In this document: piece after piece, positions 1 through 7,078 of the stretch
Numbering within the stretch: position 1 is the first letter of the stretch
How the letters are laid out: each line of letters begins with the position of its first letter
Assembly: GCA_003483745.1 (NCBI GenBank)
Contig: DMYD01000038.1
Span: 1 to 41,596 of the forward strand
DNA: 41,596 bases
Direction of reading: 5' to 3'
Source of the DNA: Roseburia sp.
GTDB lineage: Bacteria > Bacillota > Clostridia > Lachnospirales > Lachnospiraceae
Notes under the pieces: model-generated
What the model saw: the letters and a program-made list of their open reading frames with translations, nothing else
Told to the model about the DNA's origin: nothing
The model's database searches: none
Position numbers and translations under genes: made by a program

Positions 1-4
1 CTGT

Positions 5-133
5 TTTGTCAAGAACTTTTTTTCATTTTTTTTGAAAGTTTTTTCAATCGGTTTTGTCCGATCTGTTCATCGTCTCAAACGCGACAACTCTGATATCTTA
101 TCATGTGTTGTTCTGTTTGTCAAGAACTTTTTT
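5..133. repeat. AT-rich gene-free stretch with an 18-bp direct repeat
   Basis: Bases 1-281 hold no credible gene and are very AT-rich. TTTGTCAAGAACTTTTTT occurs at 5-22 and again at 116-133, with a partial third match (TTTGTCAA) near 225-235. The function is unknown. It lies downstream of the minus-strand tRNA-Ser and may be the spacer of a larger stable-RNA cluster outside the window; that is inference only. Confidence 0.45.
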
Positions 134-281
134 GTTTTGTTGTAACTTTTCGAATTGTTATGTTTTTTTAAACAATTTGCAATTCTTTATTTTCACAACT
201 CATTTATAATACAATAAGTCGTGCAATTTGTCAACAACTATTTCAAAAAAAATTTGAACAACTCATATTGAAAATAAAAAG

Positions 282-369
282 CGGAGAAGGAGGGATTTGA
301 ACCCTCGCGCCGGTTACCCGACCTATACCCTTAGCAGGGGCACCTCTTCGGCCACTTGAGTACTTCTCC
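282..369 (-). tRNA. tRNA-Ser, anticodon GCU
   Basis: The minus strand folds into a class II tRNA. The acceptor stem is GGAGAAG/CTTCTCC with discriminator G at 282. The anticodon loop CTGCTAA gives anticodon GCU, which reads AGC/AGU serine codons. There is a long variable arm and a T arm GAGGG-TTCAAAT-CCCTC. At 88 nt with a long variable arm it fits tRNA-Ser. The 3' CCA is not encoded, because the base after the discriminator is C and then a T-run follows, so CCA must be added post-transcriptionally. The T-rich stretch after the gene (minus strand, 280 downward) probably terminates it. Confidence 0.96.
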
Positions 370-421
370 AAAGTCATTATTTACCAATATAATATTGTTC
401 ATGCGCCGTAACGCATGAATA

Positions 422-450
422 ACTATACTAAATCTTTACTGATTTGTCAA
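422..450 (-). promoter_or_regulatory. sigma-A promoter of tRNA-Ser
   Basis: On the minus strand a perfect -35 TTGACA (445-450) and a -10 TATAGT (422-427) are separated by 17 bases, about 50 bases upstream of the tRNA. A small inverted repeat TCATGCG...CGCATGA (399-418) lies between promoter and tRNA. Confidence 0.85.
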
Positions 451-485
451 CTATTATTTTCACATTTCATTTTTTTATTCAATAA

Positions 486-799
486 GATTCGGTTGTCAAA
501 AGGTGGGTTCCAGTTTTTTGACCGTTAAATTGCACAAAGCCGGGTTCGTTTCGTTCCGTTGTCCAAAAATAAGAAAAACTAAAGTATGCCTGATTTGGAT
601 TTTCACAGAGTGACGTGTACGTCTTAAATACCCCGTCCATGGGGCATTAAGACTTTTGCTGCCGTCCATGGCAGCAAAACACTATAAATGAACAGGCATA
701 CTAAGATTTTCTAATTTTCTCCCAAAGTCACAAAACAAGTCCCGGCTTTGTGCGATTTAACAGCCACTAAGTTGTGAACCACCTTTTGACACCCAAATC
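486..799. mobile_element. MITE-like palindromic element, family A, copy 1 (intact, with target duplication)
   Basis: This is a 314-bp element with terminal inverted repeats of consensus GATTYGGKTGTCAAAAGG (19 of 21 terminal bases match). It is flanked by the exact 7-bp direct repeat TCAATAA at 479-485 and 800-806, which reads as a target-site duplication. Much of it folds on itself: GCACAAAGCCGGG pairs with CCCGGCTTTGTGC, AGTATGCCTG pairs with CAGGCATACT, and the tip carries two stems that each expose a GTCCAT loop. It has no coding capacity. Two related copies lie at 40929-41261 and from 41406 to the window end. It sits just past the 3' end of the oxidoreductase gene and may also act as its terminator. 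Confidence 0.85.
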
Positions 800-823
800 T
801 CAATAAGAATACAATTTCTATAA

Positions 824-1882
824 CTACCAGACTTCACCCGGATATTTCATATTCCACTCTTTTCTCAGACCTGTCATAATATCCATGACATCCTTGGTGT
901 CCTGGATTCTTAATTTCTGGACATTCCCTGTCTTTATTGCCTGCTCCATATCTTCCATCTCATATTGTAAGGCTTTTCCGGTATCGCCTGCTGCTACGTT
1001 ATGTCGCACCCCGGATTCAGCTTCCACGATCACTGCCTGGTTGGCACGTGGGTATTCCATAATTTCAATATAACCATTTTCACAGCTGATAACTGCCCGC
1101 TTCGGCTGTTTTGAATGTAGAGATAATGCAAGTGTTGCCATTTGTGCTTCTTTATTCATCAGAAGTATCCCCGCCTGCTCATCTGCTCCGGTTGGTGCAA
1201 ATTTAACCTGACTTAAAATCTGATCTGGTTTGCTATCCATAAAACTGCATGCAATACTGAGTGCATAAACACCAATGTCGAGCAATGCACCACCTGCAAG
1301 ATCCATATTAAAGAAACGATTTTTCATATTATATTCTTTGTAGCTTCCAAAATTAAGCTGTATCATCTGAACTTTTCCAAGTGCAGGTATTCCTTCCGTC
1401 AGCCAGTCTGCAATCTCTGCATGTTTCTCTTTTACATCCGGCATGTATGTTCCTGTTTTTCCGGCATCGATCAGTTCCCATAACTTTTTATAGAGCGGCA
1501 TATGCCAGATTGTCATTGCCTCCGCAAAAATAACATTATTTTCTTTTGCAAGTGCTAATGCTTCCTCCAGTTCAAGACTGTTTAAGGTGATCGACTTTTC
1601 ACATAACACGTGCTTTTTATTTTTCAGTGCTTCCCTGACAAATTCGATATGGGTATTATGCGGTGTCGTGATATAAATCACATCCACCTGCGGGTCTGTA
1701 AACATCTCATGAAAATCATCATATACCTTTGTGATCTGGTATTTTTCTGCAAATGTGACTGCCTTTTCATGGGTACGGTTACCCACAGCATAGAGTTTTT
1801 TACCCATAACTTTTAATGCCTGCGCCATCTCGTTTGCAATCACACCGGTTCCTAAAACCGCCCAGTTTAAATTTCTTTCCAT
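824..1882 (-). CDS. Gfo/Idh/MocA family NAD(P)-dependent oxidoreductase
   Basis: This 352-residue protein has an N-terminal Rossmann fold, with the nucleotide-binding motif GTGVIA at about residues 11-16 and a second-strand basic segment (GNRT) near 34-37. The family's usual EKP motif reads C94-E95-K96-S97; the lysine is conserved but proline is replaced by serine, as in some dihydrodiol-dehydrogenase-like members. A C-terminal alpha/beta domain follows (DLAGGALLDIGVYALSIA). The length is normal for the family, which oxidises or reduces sugars and related polyols in the cytoplasm; the substrate cannot be predicted. A GAGG ribosome site lies 5 bases before the ATG. It is the last gene of a minus-strand run after the fumarase genes, 78 bases downstream, with no obvious functional link. 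Confidence 0.9.
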   Translation of the reverse strand: MERNLNWAVLGTGVIANEMAQALKVMGKKLYAVGNRTHEKAVTFAEKYQITKVYDDFHEMFTDPQVDVIYITTPHNTHIEFVREALKNKKHVLCEKSITLNSLELEEALALAKENNVIFAEAMTIWHMPLYKKLWELIDAGKTGTYMPDVKEKHAEIADWLTEGIPALGKVQMIQLNFGSYKEYNMKNRFFNMDLAGGALLDIGVYALSIACSFMDSKPDQILSQVKFAPTGADEQAGILLMNKEAQMATLALSLHSKQPKRAVISCENGYIEIMEYPRANQAVIVEAESGVRHNVAAGDTGKALQYEMEDMEQAIKTGNVQKLRIQDTKDVMDIMTGLRKEWNMKYPGEVW

Positions 1883-1960
1883 AAATACCTCATTTTCAAT
1901 CCACGTTCCTCATAACATGAGTCTGGACTTTCTTTTATGAAATCTATCTACAATCTTATT

Positions 1961-2512
1961 TTAAATAGTTGCAAATTCTTTGATTGCTGTTTCATAAAGA
2001 TTATTTCCCCAGCTGTCAATCACAACGATCACTGGAAAATCTTTTATTTCGATCTTACGGATTGCTTCTGCCCCAAGATCCTCATAACATACGATTTCCG
2101 ATTTTGTGATACATTTTGACAAAAGTGCCCCTGCACCGCCGACTGCTGCAAAGTAAACTGCATGGTTGCGCACAATGGCATCCATAACTTCCTTGGAGCG
2201 TTTTCCTTTTCCAATCATCGCCTTTTCCCCTAAATCAAGCAGTGTCGGTGCGTATTTATCCATGCGGGTGGCGGTGGTCGGTCCTGCAGAGCCGATTGGT
2301 CTGCCTTCGCGCGCCGGGGACGGTCCCATATAGTAGATCGTACTATCCTTAATATCGATTGGCAGTTCTTCACCGCGCTGCAATGCTTCGATCATTCTTT
2401 TGTGTGCGGCATCTCTTGCCACATAGATCGTTCCTGTAATATAAACGTAATCGCCTGATTTTAAATCTTTCGTCACTTCTTCCGTGATCGGCGTCGTGAT
2501 ATGTTTATCCAT
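1961..2512 (-). CDS. Class I (Fe-S) fumarate hydratase/tartrate dehydratase-type hydro-lyase, beta subunit
   Basis: This 183-residue protein is the C-terminal (beta) half of an oxygen-sensitive [4Fe-4S] hydro-lyase. Family hallmarks include the GDYVYITGTIYVARDAAHKR segment at 20-39 and YYMGPSPA followed by GSAGPTTATRMD near residues 65-85. AVGGAGALL (about 124-132) and the VIDSWGNNLY end also match. It pairs with the alpha subunit encoded just upstream to interconvert malate and fumarate in the cytoplasm. A tartrate dehydratase role cannot be excluded from sequence, since both enzymes share this architecture. A strong GGAGG ribosome site precedes the ATG. The 119-base gap to the alpha gene is filled by hairpin modules, which are described separately. 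Confidence 0.92.
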   Translation of the reverse strand: MDKHITTPITEEVTKDLKSGDYVYITGTIYVARDAAHKRMIEALQRGEELPIDIKDSTIYYMGPSPAREGRPIGSAGPTTATRMDKYAPTLLDLGEKAMIGKGKRSKEVMDAIVRNHAVYFAAVGGAGALLSKCITKSEIVCYEDLGAEAIRKIEIKDFPVIVVIDSWGNNLYETAIKEFATI

Positions 2513-2529
2513 GATAATCCTCCATTTTT

Positions 2530-2623
2530 GCGCTTCTTCTCAATGAAAACCATGTTTTCATTTGCATTTTAAGTTTATGTGTCATCACAAACCTTGCGTA
2601 TGAAAAATCTTATTTTTCACACT
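2530..2623 (-). repeat. Hairpin cassette in the leader of the fumarase beta gene
   Basis: Three stem-loops lie in the sense orientation just upstream of the gene start. They are GTGTGAAAAAT/ATTTTTCATAC (2598-2622), AAGGTTTGTG/CACATAAACTT (2571-2595) and AATGAAAAC/GTTTTCATT (2542-2562), followed by a GCGC word and the ribosome site. The module order and the first two stems resemble those upstream of panB and dnaA. None is followed by a T-run, so these are not simple terminators. Confidence 0.6.
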
Positions 2624-2631
2624 ATTTTCCT

Positions 2632-3477
2632 TTAAACTTCCCTTACCACATGACGATTTACATGACAGCAGATATTAACTGCCACCGGCAGTCCCGCAAT
2701 GTGTGTCGGATAAGTATTGATGTTGACTGCAAGCGCTGTTGTCGTACCGCCGAGTCCTCCCGGTCCAATACCAAGTTTGTTAATCTTTCCTAAGAGTTCC
2801 TCTTCCATATCTTTTACATAAGGAATGTCAGAATGTTCTCCAACCGGTCGTGTCAGTGCTTTTTTGGCAAGTATTGCACATTTTTCAAACGTTCCACCGA
2901 TTCCGACTCCCACAACCATAGGCGGACATGCATTTGGTCCTGCATCTTTTACAGCTGTCAATATGGCATCTTTCACACCCTCAATGCCGTCTGCCGGCTT
3001 TAACATGAACACACGGCTCATATTTTCACTTCCAAACCCTTTTGGTGCAATGGTGATCTTTACCCTATCTCCCGGTACGATGGAATAATGGATGACCGCC
3101 GGCGTATTATCTTTGGTATTCTCACGGATCAGTGGATCCTTCACAACTGATTTCCGCAAAAATCCTTCTGTGTATCCCTGACGCACGCCCTCATTTATGG
3201 CATCCTCGATCGCGTCTCCCTCAAAATGAACATCCTGTCCCACTTCTAAAAAGATGACTGCCATTCCGGTATCCTGACAGATTGGTATCATCTCCTCATC
3301 TGCGATTTTTAAGTTATCCTGAAGCTGGTTTAAGATTTTCTTTCCAAGTTCGGATTTTTCCGTCGTAACCGCATTTTTCATCGCAGTATCCATATCTTTT
3401 GAAAGATAATGGTTCGCTTCAATACACATCTCTTTGATATTTTCCGTAATTATTTTTGTATCAACTGTTCTGATCAT
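2632..3477 (-). CDS. Class I (Fe-S) fumarate hydratase/tartrate dehydratase-type hydro-lyase, alpha subunit
   Basis: This 281-residue protein is the iron-sulfur-cluster-bearing subunit. Candidate cluster ligands are C67 in IPICQDTG, C184 in GPNACPPMVVGVGIGG, and C270 or C271 in NICCHVNRH; these are the family's three conserved cysteine regions. The glycine-rich GIGPGGLGGTTTALAV stretch (about 237-252) is also diagnostic. It works with the beta subunit encoded downstream to hydrate fumarate to malate in central metabolism. Splitting the enzyme over two genes is usual in Clostridia and archaea, unlike the single-chain E. coli FumA. The start follows a GGAGAAAAC ribosome site. It is 45 bases downstream of the membrane-protein gene and probably cotranscribed with it. 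Confidence 0.93.
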   Translation of the reverse strand: MIRTVDTKIITENIKEMCIEANHYLSKDMDTAMKNAVTTEKSELGKKILNQLQDNLKIADEEMIPICQDTGMAVIFLEVGQDVHFEGDAIEDAINEGVRQGYTEGFLRKSVVKDPLIRENTKDNTPAVIHYSIVPGDRVKITIAPKGFGSENMSRVFMLKPADGIEGVKDAILTAVKDAGPNACPPMVVGVGIGGTFEKCAILAKKALTRPVGEHSDIPYVKDMEEELLGKINKLGIGPGGLGGTTTALAVNINTYPTHIAGLPVAVNICCHVNRHVVREV

Positions 3478-3522
3478 GTTTTCTCCATTTCTGTGCCCAC
3501 TGCTGCCCGCCGCGCACTTGTT

Positions 3523-4710
3523 TTATTTTTGTTTTGGCTTATCTAAATGAAAATGTTTCTTAAATTCTTCCAGTGTCTTATCATTTTCTCTTGATTTCAT
3601 ATCCGGGAATGCTTTCATCAATCGCTTAAAGCCAAAATTCTTTTCTTCAAAAAGATGTTCGTATTTCTCAGAAAGTTCAGAAAGCTCAGAAAGCTCTTCC
3701 TTCTGTTTTTCACGGTTTTTCTTCCACTCTTCCGATTTTTCAGTCCAGGCATTTTTCTTTGCCTCAAAACTGCTCTTTGCTTCCATAATATTTTCTGAAA
3801 TTGCAAGTTTGGCATTTGCGGCTGTATCTGTGATCTTCTCTCTGGCTGATTCTGTTGTATCAGTAATTTTAGTTTTCGCCGTTCCGGTCGTCTCAACAAT
3901 CTTATCTTTTGCTGTCCCGGTTGTTTCAACAATCTTATCCCGCGCTGCTCCGGTTGTCTCCGCAATCTTATCTTTTGCTGCCTCAGTCGTATCCGTAATC
4001 TTTTCCTTTGCGCTGCCCGGGATCTCCCTCAGATTATCCTTGGTTTCCGCTAATTTATCTAAAAGTTCCGCATGTGTTTCCTGGAACTCTTCTGATTTTT
4101 CCACGATGTCCGTCACATTCTCGTAAATATTTTCTCCAATCTCATCCGATAGTTTATGAATCCGTTCTGCCATCTCATCCATAACTTTGAGCCGTTTATT
4201 AAATTTCAGGATTGTTGCAACGGTAATGCCACAGTCCACAAAAAATACCGTCATGATAATGCAAAGTAATATCACTCCGAGAATATGCGGCATCAATGTA
4301 ATCCCTTTGTAAATAATCGGATGCAGCACATCCATGATGAAGGTACATGCAAGTCCCCAGTAAATAGAAAATTTCAGACAAACATAACCGTGGATATTAA
4401 ACGGTTTGTCAGAATAATCCCACCACTGATTATGAAATACTTTTTCAAGTAAATATCCTGTGATATATTCCAGAATAGATGTCAATAAAAACGATCCTAT
4501 AAACAATATCAGTAAATTTTCTTTCAATGGAGTGAGGACTGCAACGACGATCACAACACCGCATCCATAGATTGGACAGTATGGTCCGTTTAAAAATCCG
4601 CGGTTTACGAAAATCCCGCGGTCTAAAGCTGCGTAGGAGACTTCCGTGCACCAGCCGATAAAGGCATAAATGATAAATATCCATACGAGTTCATAAAAGT
4701 TCTGCGGCAT
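3523..4710 (-). CDS. CmpB-type (ABC_trans_CmpB/DUF1113) membrane protein with a LEA-like helical-repeat tail
   Basis: This 395-residue protein starts at the ATG at 4710, which follows GGAGGAAAAAT; an upstream in-frame extension has no ribosome site. The N-terminal ~180 residues hold about five membrane segments and the family signature (IGWCTE, then NRGFLNGPYCPIYG). After a charged helix comes a run of 11-residue repeats of the type AKDKIVETTGT, at about residues 235-300. This resembles group 3 LEA or apolipoprotein-like amphipathic helices. A highly charged Lys/Glu coiled-coil tail ends at KPKQK. Despite the family name there is no ATPase or other transporter part nearby, so transport is doubtful. 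The function is unknown; the tail is predicted to be cytoplasmic or peripherally membrane-associated. Confidence 0.8.
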   Translation of the reverse strand: MPQNFYELVWIFIIYAFIGWCTEVSYAALDRGIFVNRGFLNGPYCPIYGCGVVIVVAVLTPLKENLLILFIGSFLLTSILEYITGYLLEKVFHNQWWDYSDKPFNIHGYVCLKFSIYWGLACTFIMDVLHPIIYKGITLMPHILGVILLCIIMTVFFVDCGITVATILKFNKRLKVMDEMAERIHKLSDEIGENIYENVTDIVEKSEEFQETHAELLDKLAETKDNLREIPGSAKEKITDTTEAAKDKIAETTGAARDKIVETTGTAKDKIVETTGTAKTKITDTTESAREKITDTAANAKLAISENIMEAKSSFEAKKNAWTEKSEEWKKNREKQKEELSELSELSEKYEHLFEEKNFGFKRLMKAFPDMKSRENDKTLEEFKKHFHLDKPKQK

Positions 4711-4784
4711 ATTTTTCCTCCATGTGATCCAAAATATTTTACCAAAAATAATTTCTGTTCTACAAGCACAAATTGGCACAACTA

Positions 4785-4826
4785 AAAAAGCAATAAGTTA
4801 TAAATGATTATAACTTATTGCTTTTT
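4785..4826 (-). terminator. Terminator after panD
   Basis: A perfect 19-bp stem with a 4-base loop (left arm 4785-4803, right arm 4808-4826) has A/T-rich outer ends that give a T-run on either strand. It lies between the panD stop and the start of the CmpB-like gene and should end the pantothenate operon. Confidence 0.92.
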
Positions 4827-4847
4827 ATGATTCAACTGTTACCGTTT

Positions 4848-5240
4848 CTAACGGATCGCTGATATCTCCCCATGACGTTCATAATTTGTGATCTCCGTGG
4901 TGTGGTTATTTTCATCCACAAACACAACAACCGGTTTCTGCTGTTTTGCCTCCTCCGGCGTCACATCGGCATATGCCATGATGATCACTTTGTCATTTGT
5001 CTGTACCATGCGGGCTGCCGCACCGTTTAAGCAGATGACTCCGCTGCCGCGCTCTCCTGCGATCGTATATGTCTCAAAACGTGCACCGTTATTCACATCC
5101 ACGATCTGTACTTTTTCATATTCAAAAATACCCGCATCCTCTAAAAGCTGGATATCTACAGTGATGCTCCCCACATAATCAAGTTCCGCCTGCGTTACGG
5201 TCGCGCGGTGGATTTTTCCTTTCAACATTGAAATAGTCAT
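4848..5240 (-). CDS. panD: Aspartate 1-decarboxylase (pyruvoyl enzyme)
   Basis: This 130-residue pro-enzyme makes beta-alanine from L-aspartate for pantothenate synthesis. The self-cleavage site Gly24-Ser25 is intact (DYVGSITVD); cleavage turns Ser25 into the pyruvoyl cofactor. The early MLKGKIHRATVTQAELDYVG segment and GERGSGVICLNGAAAR match the family, as does the length. The start MTISML aligns with the usual N-terminus and follows an AGAGGA ribosome site. It is the last gene of the pan operon, 14 bases after panC, with a strong terminator downstream. Confidence 0.97.
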   Translation of the reverse strand: MTISMLKGKIHRATVTQAELDYVGSITVDIQLLEDAGIFEYEKVQIVDVNNGARFETYTIAGERGSGVICLNGAAARMVQTNDKVIIMAYADVTPEEAKQQKPVVVFVDENNHTTEITNYERHGEISAIR

Positions 5241-5254
5241 TTTTTTCCTCTTTT

Positions 5255-6100
5255 CTAGTCCTCGATCATAAAGTTGTCGATCAGTCTGGTTTTTCCGATG
5301 TATACTGCCATTGCTGCAAGTATACCGTGCTCTATGGTATTGATCTGCTGCATTGTGGATAAGTCTACGATTTTGACATAATCAATTTTTGCAAGCGGCT
5401 CTTTTTGGATCTCTGCGGTCATTGCAGCAATAACTTTTTTACAGTCGCGCTCTCCTTCTTTTACCATTTTTTCGCCAAGGAAAACAGAACGGCTCAGCAC
5501 AAGCGCTGCTTTTCTCTCCTCTGAGGAAAGATATGTATTTCTGGAACTTTTTGCAAGCCCGTCTGCTTCACGGATAATCGGACAGCCATGGATGGAAAGC
5601 GGCATATTTAAATCTTTGACCATACGTTTGATGATTGCTAACTGCTGCGCATCCTTCTGGCCAAAGTATGCATTGTCCGGAGTCACGATGTTAAATAACT
5701 TGGATACAACTGTACATACCCCACGAAAATGAACCGGTCTGCTTAATCCACAGAGTTCTTTTGTAAGCACATCCATATCCACAAAGGTATAGAAGTTATC
5801 CCCATACATCTCTTCCGGTGTCGGGTGGAAGATCAGATCCACGCCATGTTCCTCACAGAGTTTTGCATCATGCTCTAAATCTCTCGGATAACTGTCTAAA
5901 TCCTCATTCGGACCAAACTGGATCGGATTTACAAAAATGCTGACAACTACTTTGCCGTTATTTTGGCGTGCCGCATCGATAAGACTCGCATGACCTTCAT
6001 GTAAATATCCCATGGTAGGAACAAAGCCGATCGTATTCCCTTCTTTTTTCCATTCTTTGACCTGTTCTCTTACTTCGTTTATGGTTGATACGATTTTCAT
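5255..6100 (-). CDS. panC: Pantoate-beta-alanine ligase (pantothenate synthetase)
   Basis: This 281-residue enzyme condenses pantoate and beta-alanine using ATP through a pantoyl-adenylate intermediate, the final step of pantothenate synthesis. Visible motifs are PTMGYLHEGHASLI near residues 29-42, which contains the HxGH nucleotidyl-transferase signature, then VVSIFVNPIQFGPNEDL. YFGQKDAQQLAIIKRMV and the KSSRNTYLS loop, whose lysine and serine bind ATP, follow. Length and motif order are normal. The start is preceded by GGAGGAACATT. It lies 15 bases after panB and 14 bases before panD, so these are cotranscribed. Confidence 0.97.
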   Translation of the reverse strand: MKIVSTINEVREQVKEWKKEGNTIGFVPTMGYLHEGHASLIDAARQNNGKVVVSIFVNPIQFGPNEDLDSYPRDLEHDAKLCEEHGVDLIFHPTPEEMYGDNFYTFVDMDVLTKELCGLSRPVHFRGVCTVVSKLFNIVTPDNAYFGQKDAQQLAIIKRMVKDLNMPLSIHGCPIIREADGLAKSSRNTYLSSEERKAALVLSRSVFLGEKMVKEGERDCKKVIAAMTAEIQKEPLAKIDYVKIVDLSTMQQINTIEHGILAAMAVYIGKTRLIDNFMIED

Positions 6101-6115
6101 GTGTAATGTTCCTCC

Positions 6116-6943
6116 CTAATATAATTTTTCGATCACGGAATCGTCTATTTTAAAACAATGTTCTGCCGAAGGAAATGTTCCTTCTTTTGTCTCTTTGATG
6201 TATGCTGCCATTCCTTCACGCATTGCATCGCCGACATTTGCAAATACTTTTACGAATTTTGGACGGAAATCACCGTACATGGCAAGCAGATCCTGATAAA
6301 CAAGTACCTGTCCGTCACAGTCTGCACCTGCACCGATGCCGATTGTCGGAACTTTCAGCATCTCCGTGATTTTCTTTGCGAGTTTTGCCGGTACACATTC
6401 TAAAACAACCATGCATGCACCTGCTGCCTCGACCGCCTTCGCATCCTCGATCAGTTTCTGTGCTGCTTCGATGTCTTTTCCCTGCACTTTAAATCCGCCA
6501 AACGCATTGACTGACTGCGGTGTCAGTCCAAGATGCGCAACGACCGGGATCGATGCCTGTGCGATTGCCTTGATATGCGGGGCAAATTCCACGCCGCCCT
6601 CTAATTTGACTGCGTTTGCCCTGCCCTCTTTCATCAGGCGTCCCGCATTGACCACCGCATCATAGACGGAAGTCTGATAGGACATAAACGGCATATCCGC
6701 AACCACAAATGCATTTTTTGCACCTCTGGTGACTGCTGCCGTGTGATGGATCATATCTTCCATGGTCACGGACAGTGTGTCCTCATAGCCAAGCATGACC
6801 ATGCCAAGTGAATCCCCGACTAAGATCGTGTTCACGCCGGATTCATCCATAATCTTCGCGGTCGTGTAATCGTAAGCCGTCACCATCGTGATCTTGTCGT
6901 GCTCGTCTTTTTGCTTCTGCAAAGTTACTACTGTGTTTTTCAT
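6116..6943 (-). CDS. panB: 3-methyl-2-oxobutanoate hydroxymethyltransferase
   Basis: This 275-residue TIM-barrel enzyme transfers a hydroxymethyl group from 5,10-methylene-THF to 2-oxoisovalerate, giving ketopantoate. The metal- and substrate-binding segment VGDSLGMVMLGYEDT and the motifs AHLGLTPQS and GIGAGADCDGQVLV are all present. I chose the ATG at 6943 (MKNTVVTLQ) because AGGAG lies 7 bases before it. The ATG two codons upstream would sit almost on the ribosome site. The leader carries a hairpin cassette flanked by a duplicated ribosome-site segment (separate entry). It is followed by panC. Confidence 0.97.
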   Translation of the reverse strand: MKNTVVTLQKQKDEHDKITMVTAYDYTTAKIMDESGVNTILVGDSLGMVMLGYEDTLSVTMEDMIHHTAAVTRGAKNAFVVADMPFMSYQTSVYDAVVNAGRLMKEGRANAVKLEGGVEFAPHIKAIAQASIPVVAHLGLTPQSVNAFGGFKVQGKDIEAAQKLIEDAKAVEAAGACMVVLECVPAKLAKKITEMLKVPTIGIGAGADCDGQVLVYQDLLAMYGDFRPKFVKVFANVGDAMREGMAAYIKETKEGTFPSAEHCFKIDDSVIEKLY

Positions 6944-6949
6944 CGTCAT

Positions 6950-7078
6950 TCTCCTATCCTGCGCTGTTTTCTGCGCATGTCAAGTTTGTGCGTAAGCACA
7001 AATCTTGCGTGTGAAAAATCTTATTTTTCACACTGTTCTCTCCTATCCTGCGTATGAAAATCTTATTTTTCACACGCT
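6950..7078 (-). repeat. Hairpin cassette with duplicated ribosome-site segment, panB leader
   Basis: The 14-base segment CGCAGGATAGGAGA (sense strand), which contains the panB Shine-Dalgarno, occurs at 6950-6963 and identically at 7039-7052. Between the copies lie three stems. In the sense direction they are GTGTGAAAAAT...ATTTTTCACAC (7010-7034), AAGATTTGTGC/GCACAAACTT and TGCGCA...GCGC. Outside the upstream copy is another GTGTGAAAAAT...ATTTTCATAC stem (to 7078) that overlaps the end of the upstream reductase gene. The arrangement suggests insertion of a cassette at the ribosome site with target duplication. Function is unknown. Confidence 0.7.

Noticed and set aside
3800..4020. CRISPR-like periodicity of ~33 bases
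   Set aside because: The units are contiguous in-frame codon repeats without spacers, and no cas gene is present.
3809..4126. Open frame on the plus strand opposite the 11-residue repeats
   Set aside because: It is a shadow of the repetitive LEA-like coding sequence; it is low in complexity and has no ribosome site.
3523..4710. ABC transporter permease as literal function of the CmpB-like protein
   Set aside because: There is no ATPase, binding protein or second permease in the neighbourhood; the family name is historical.
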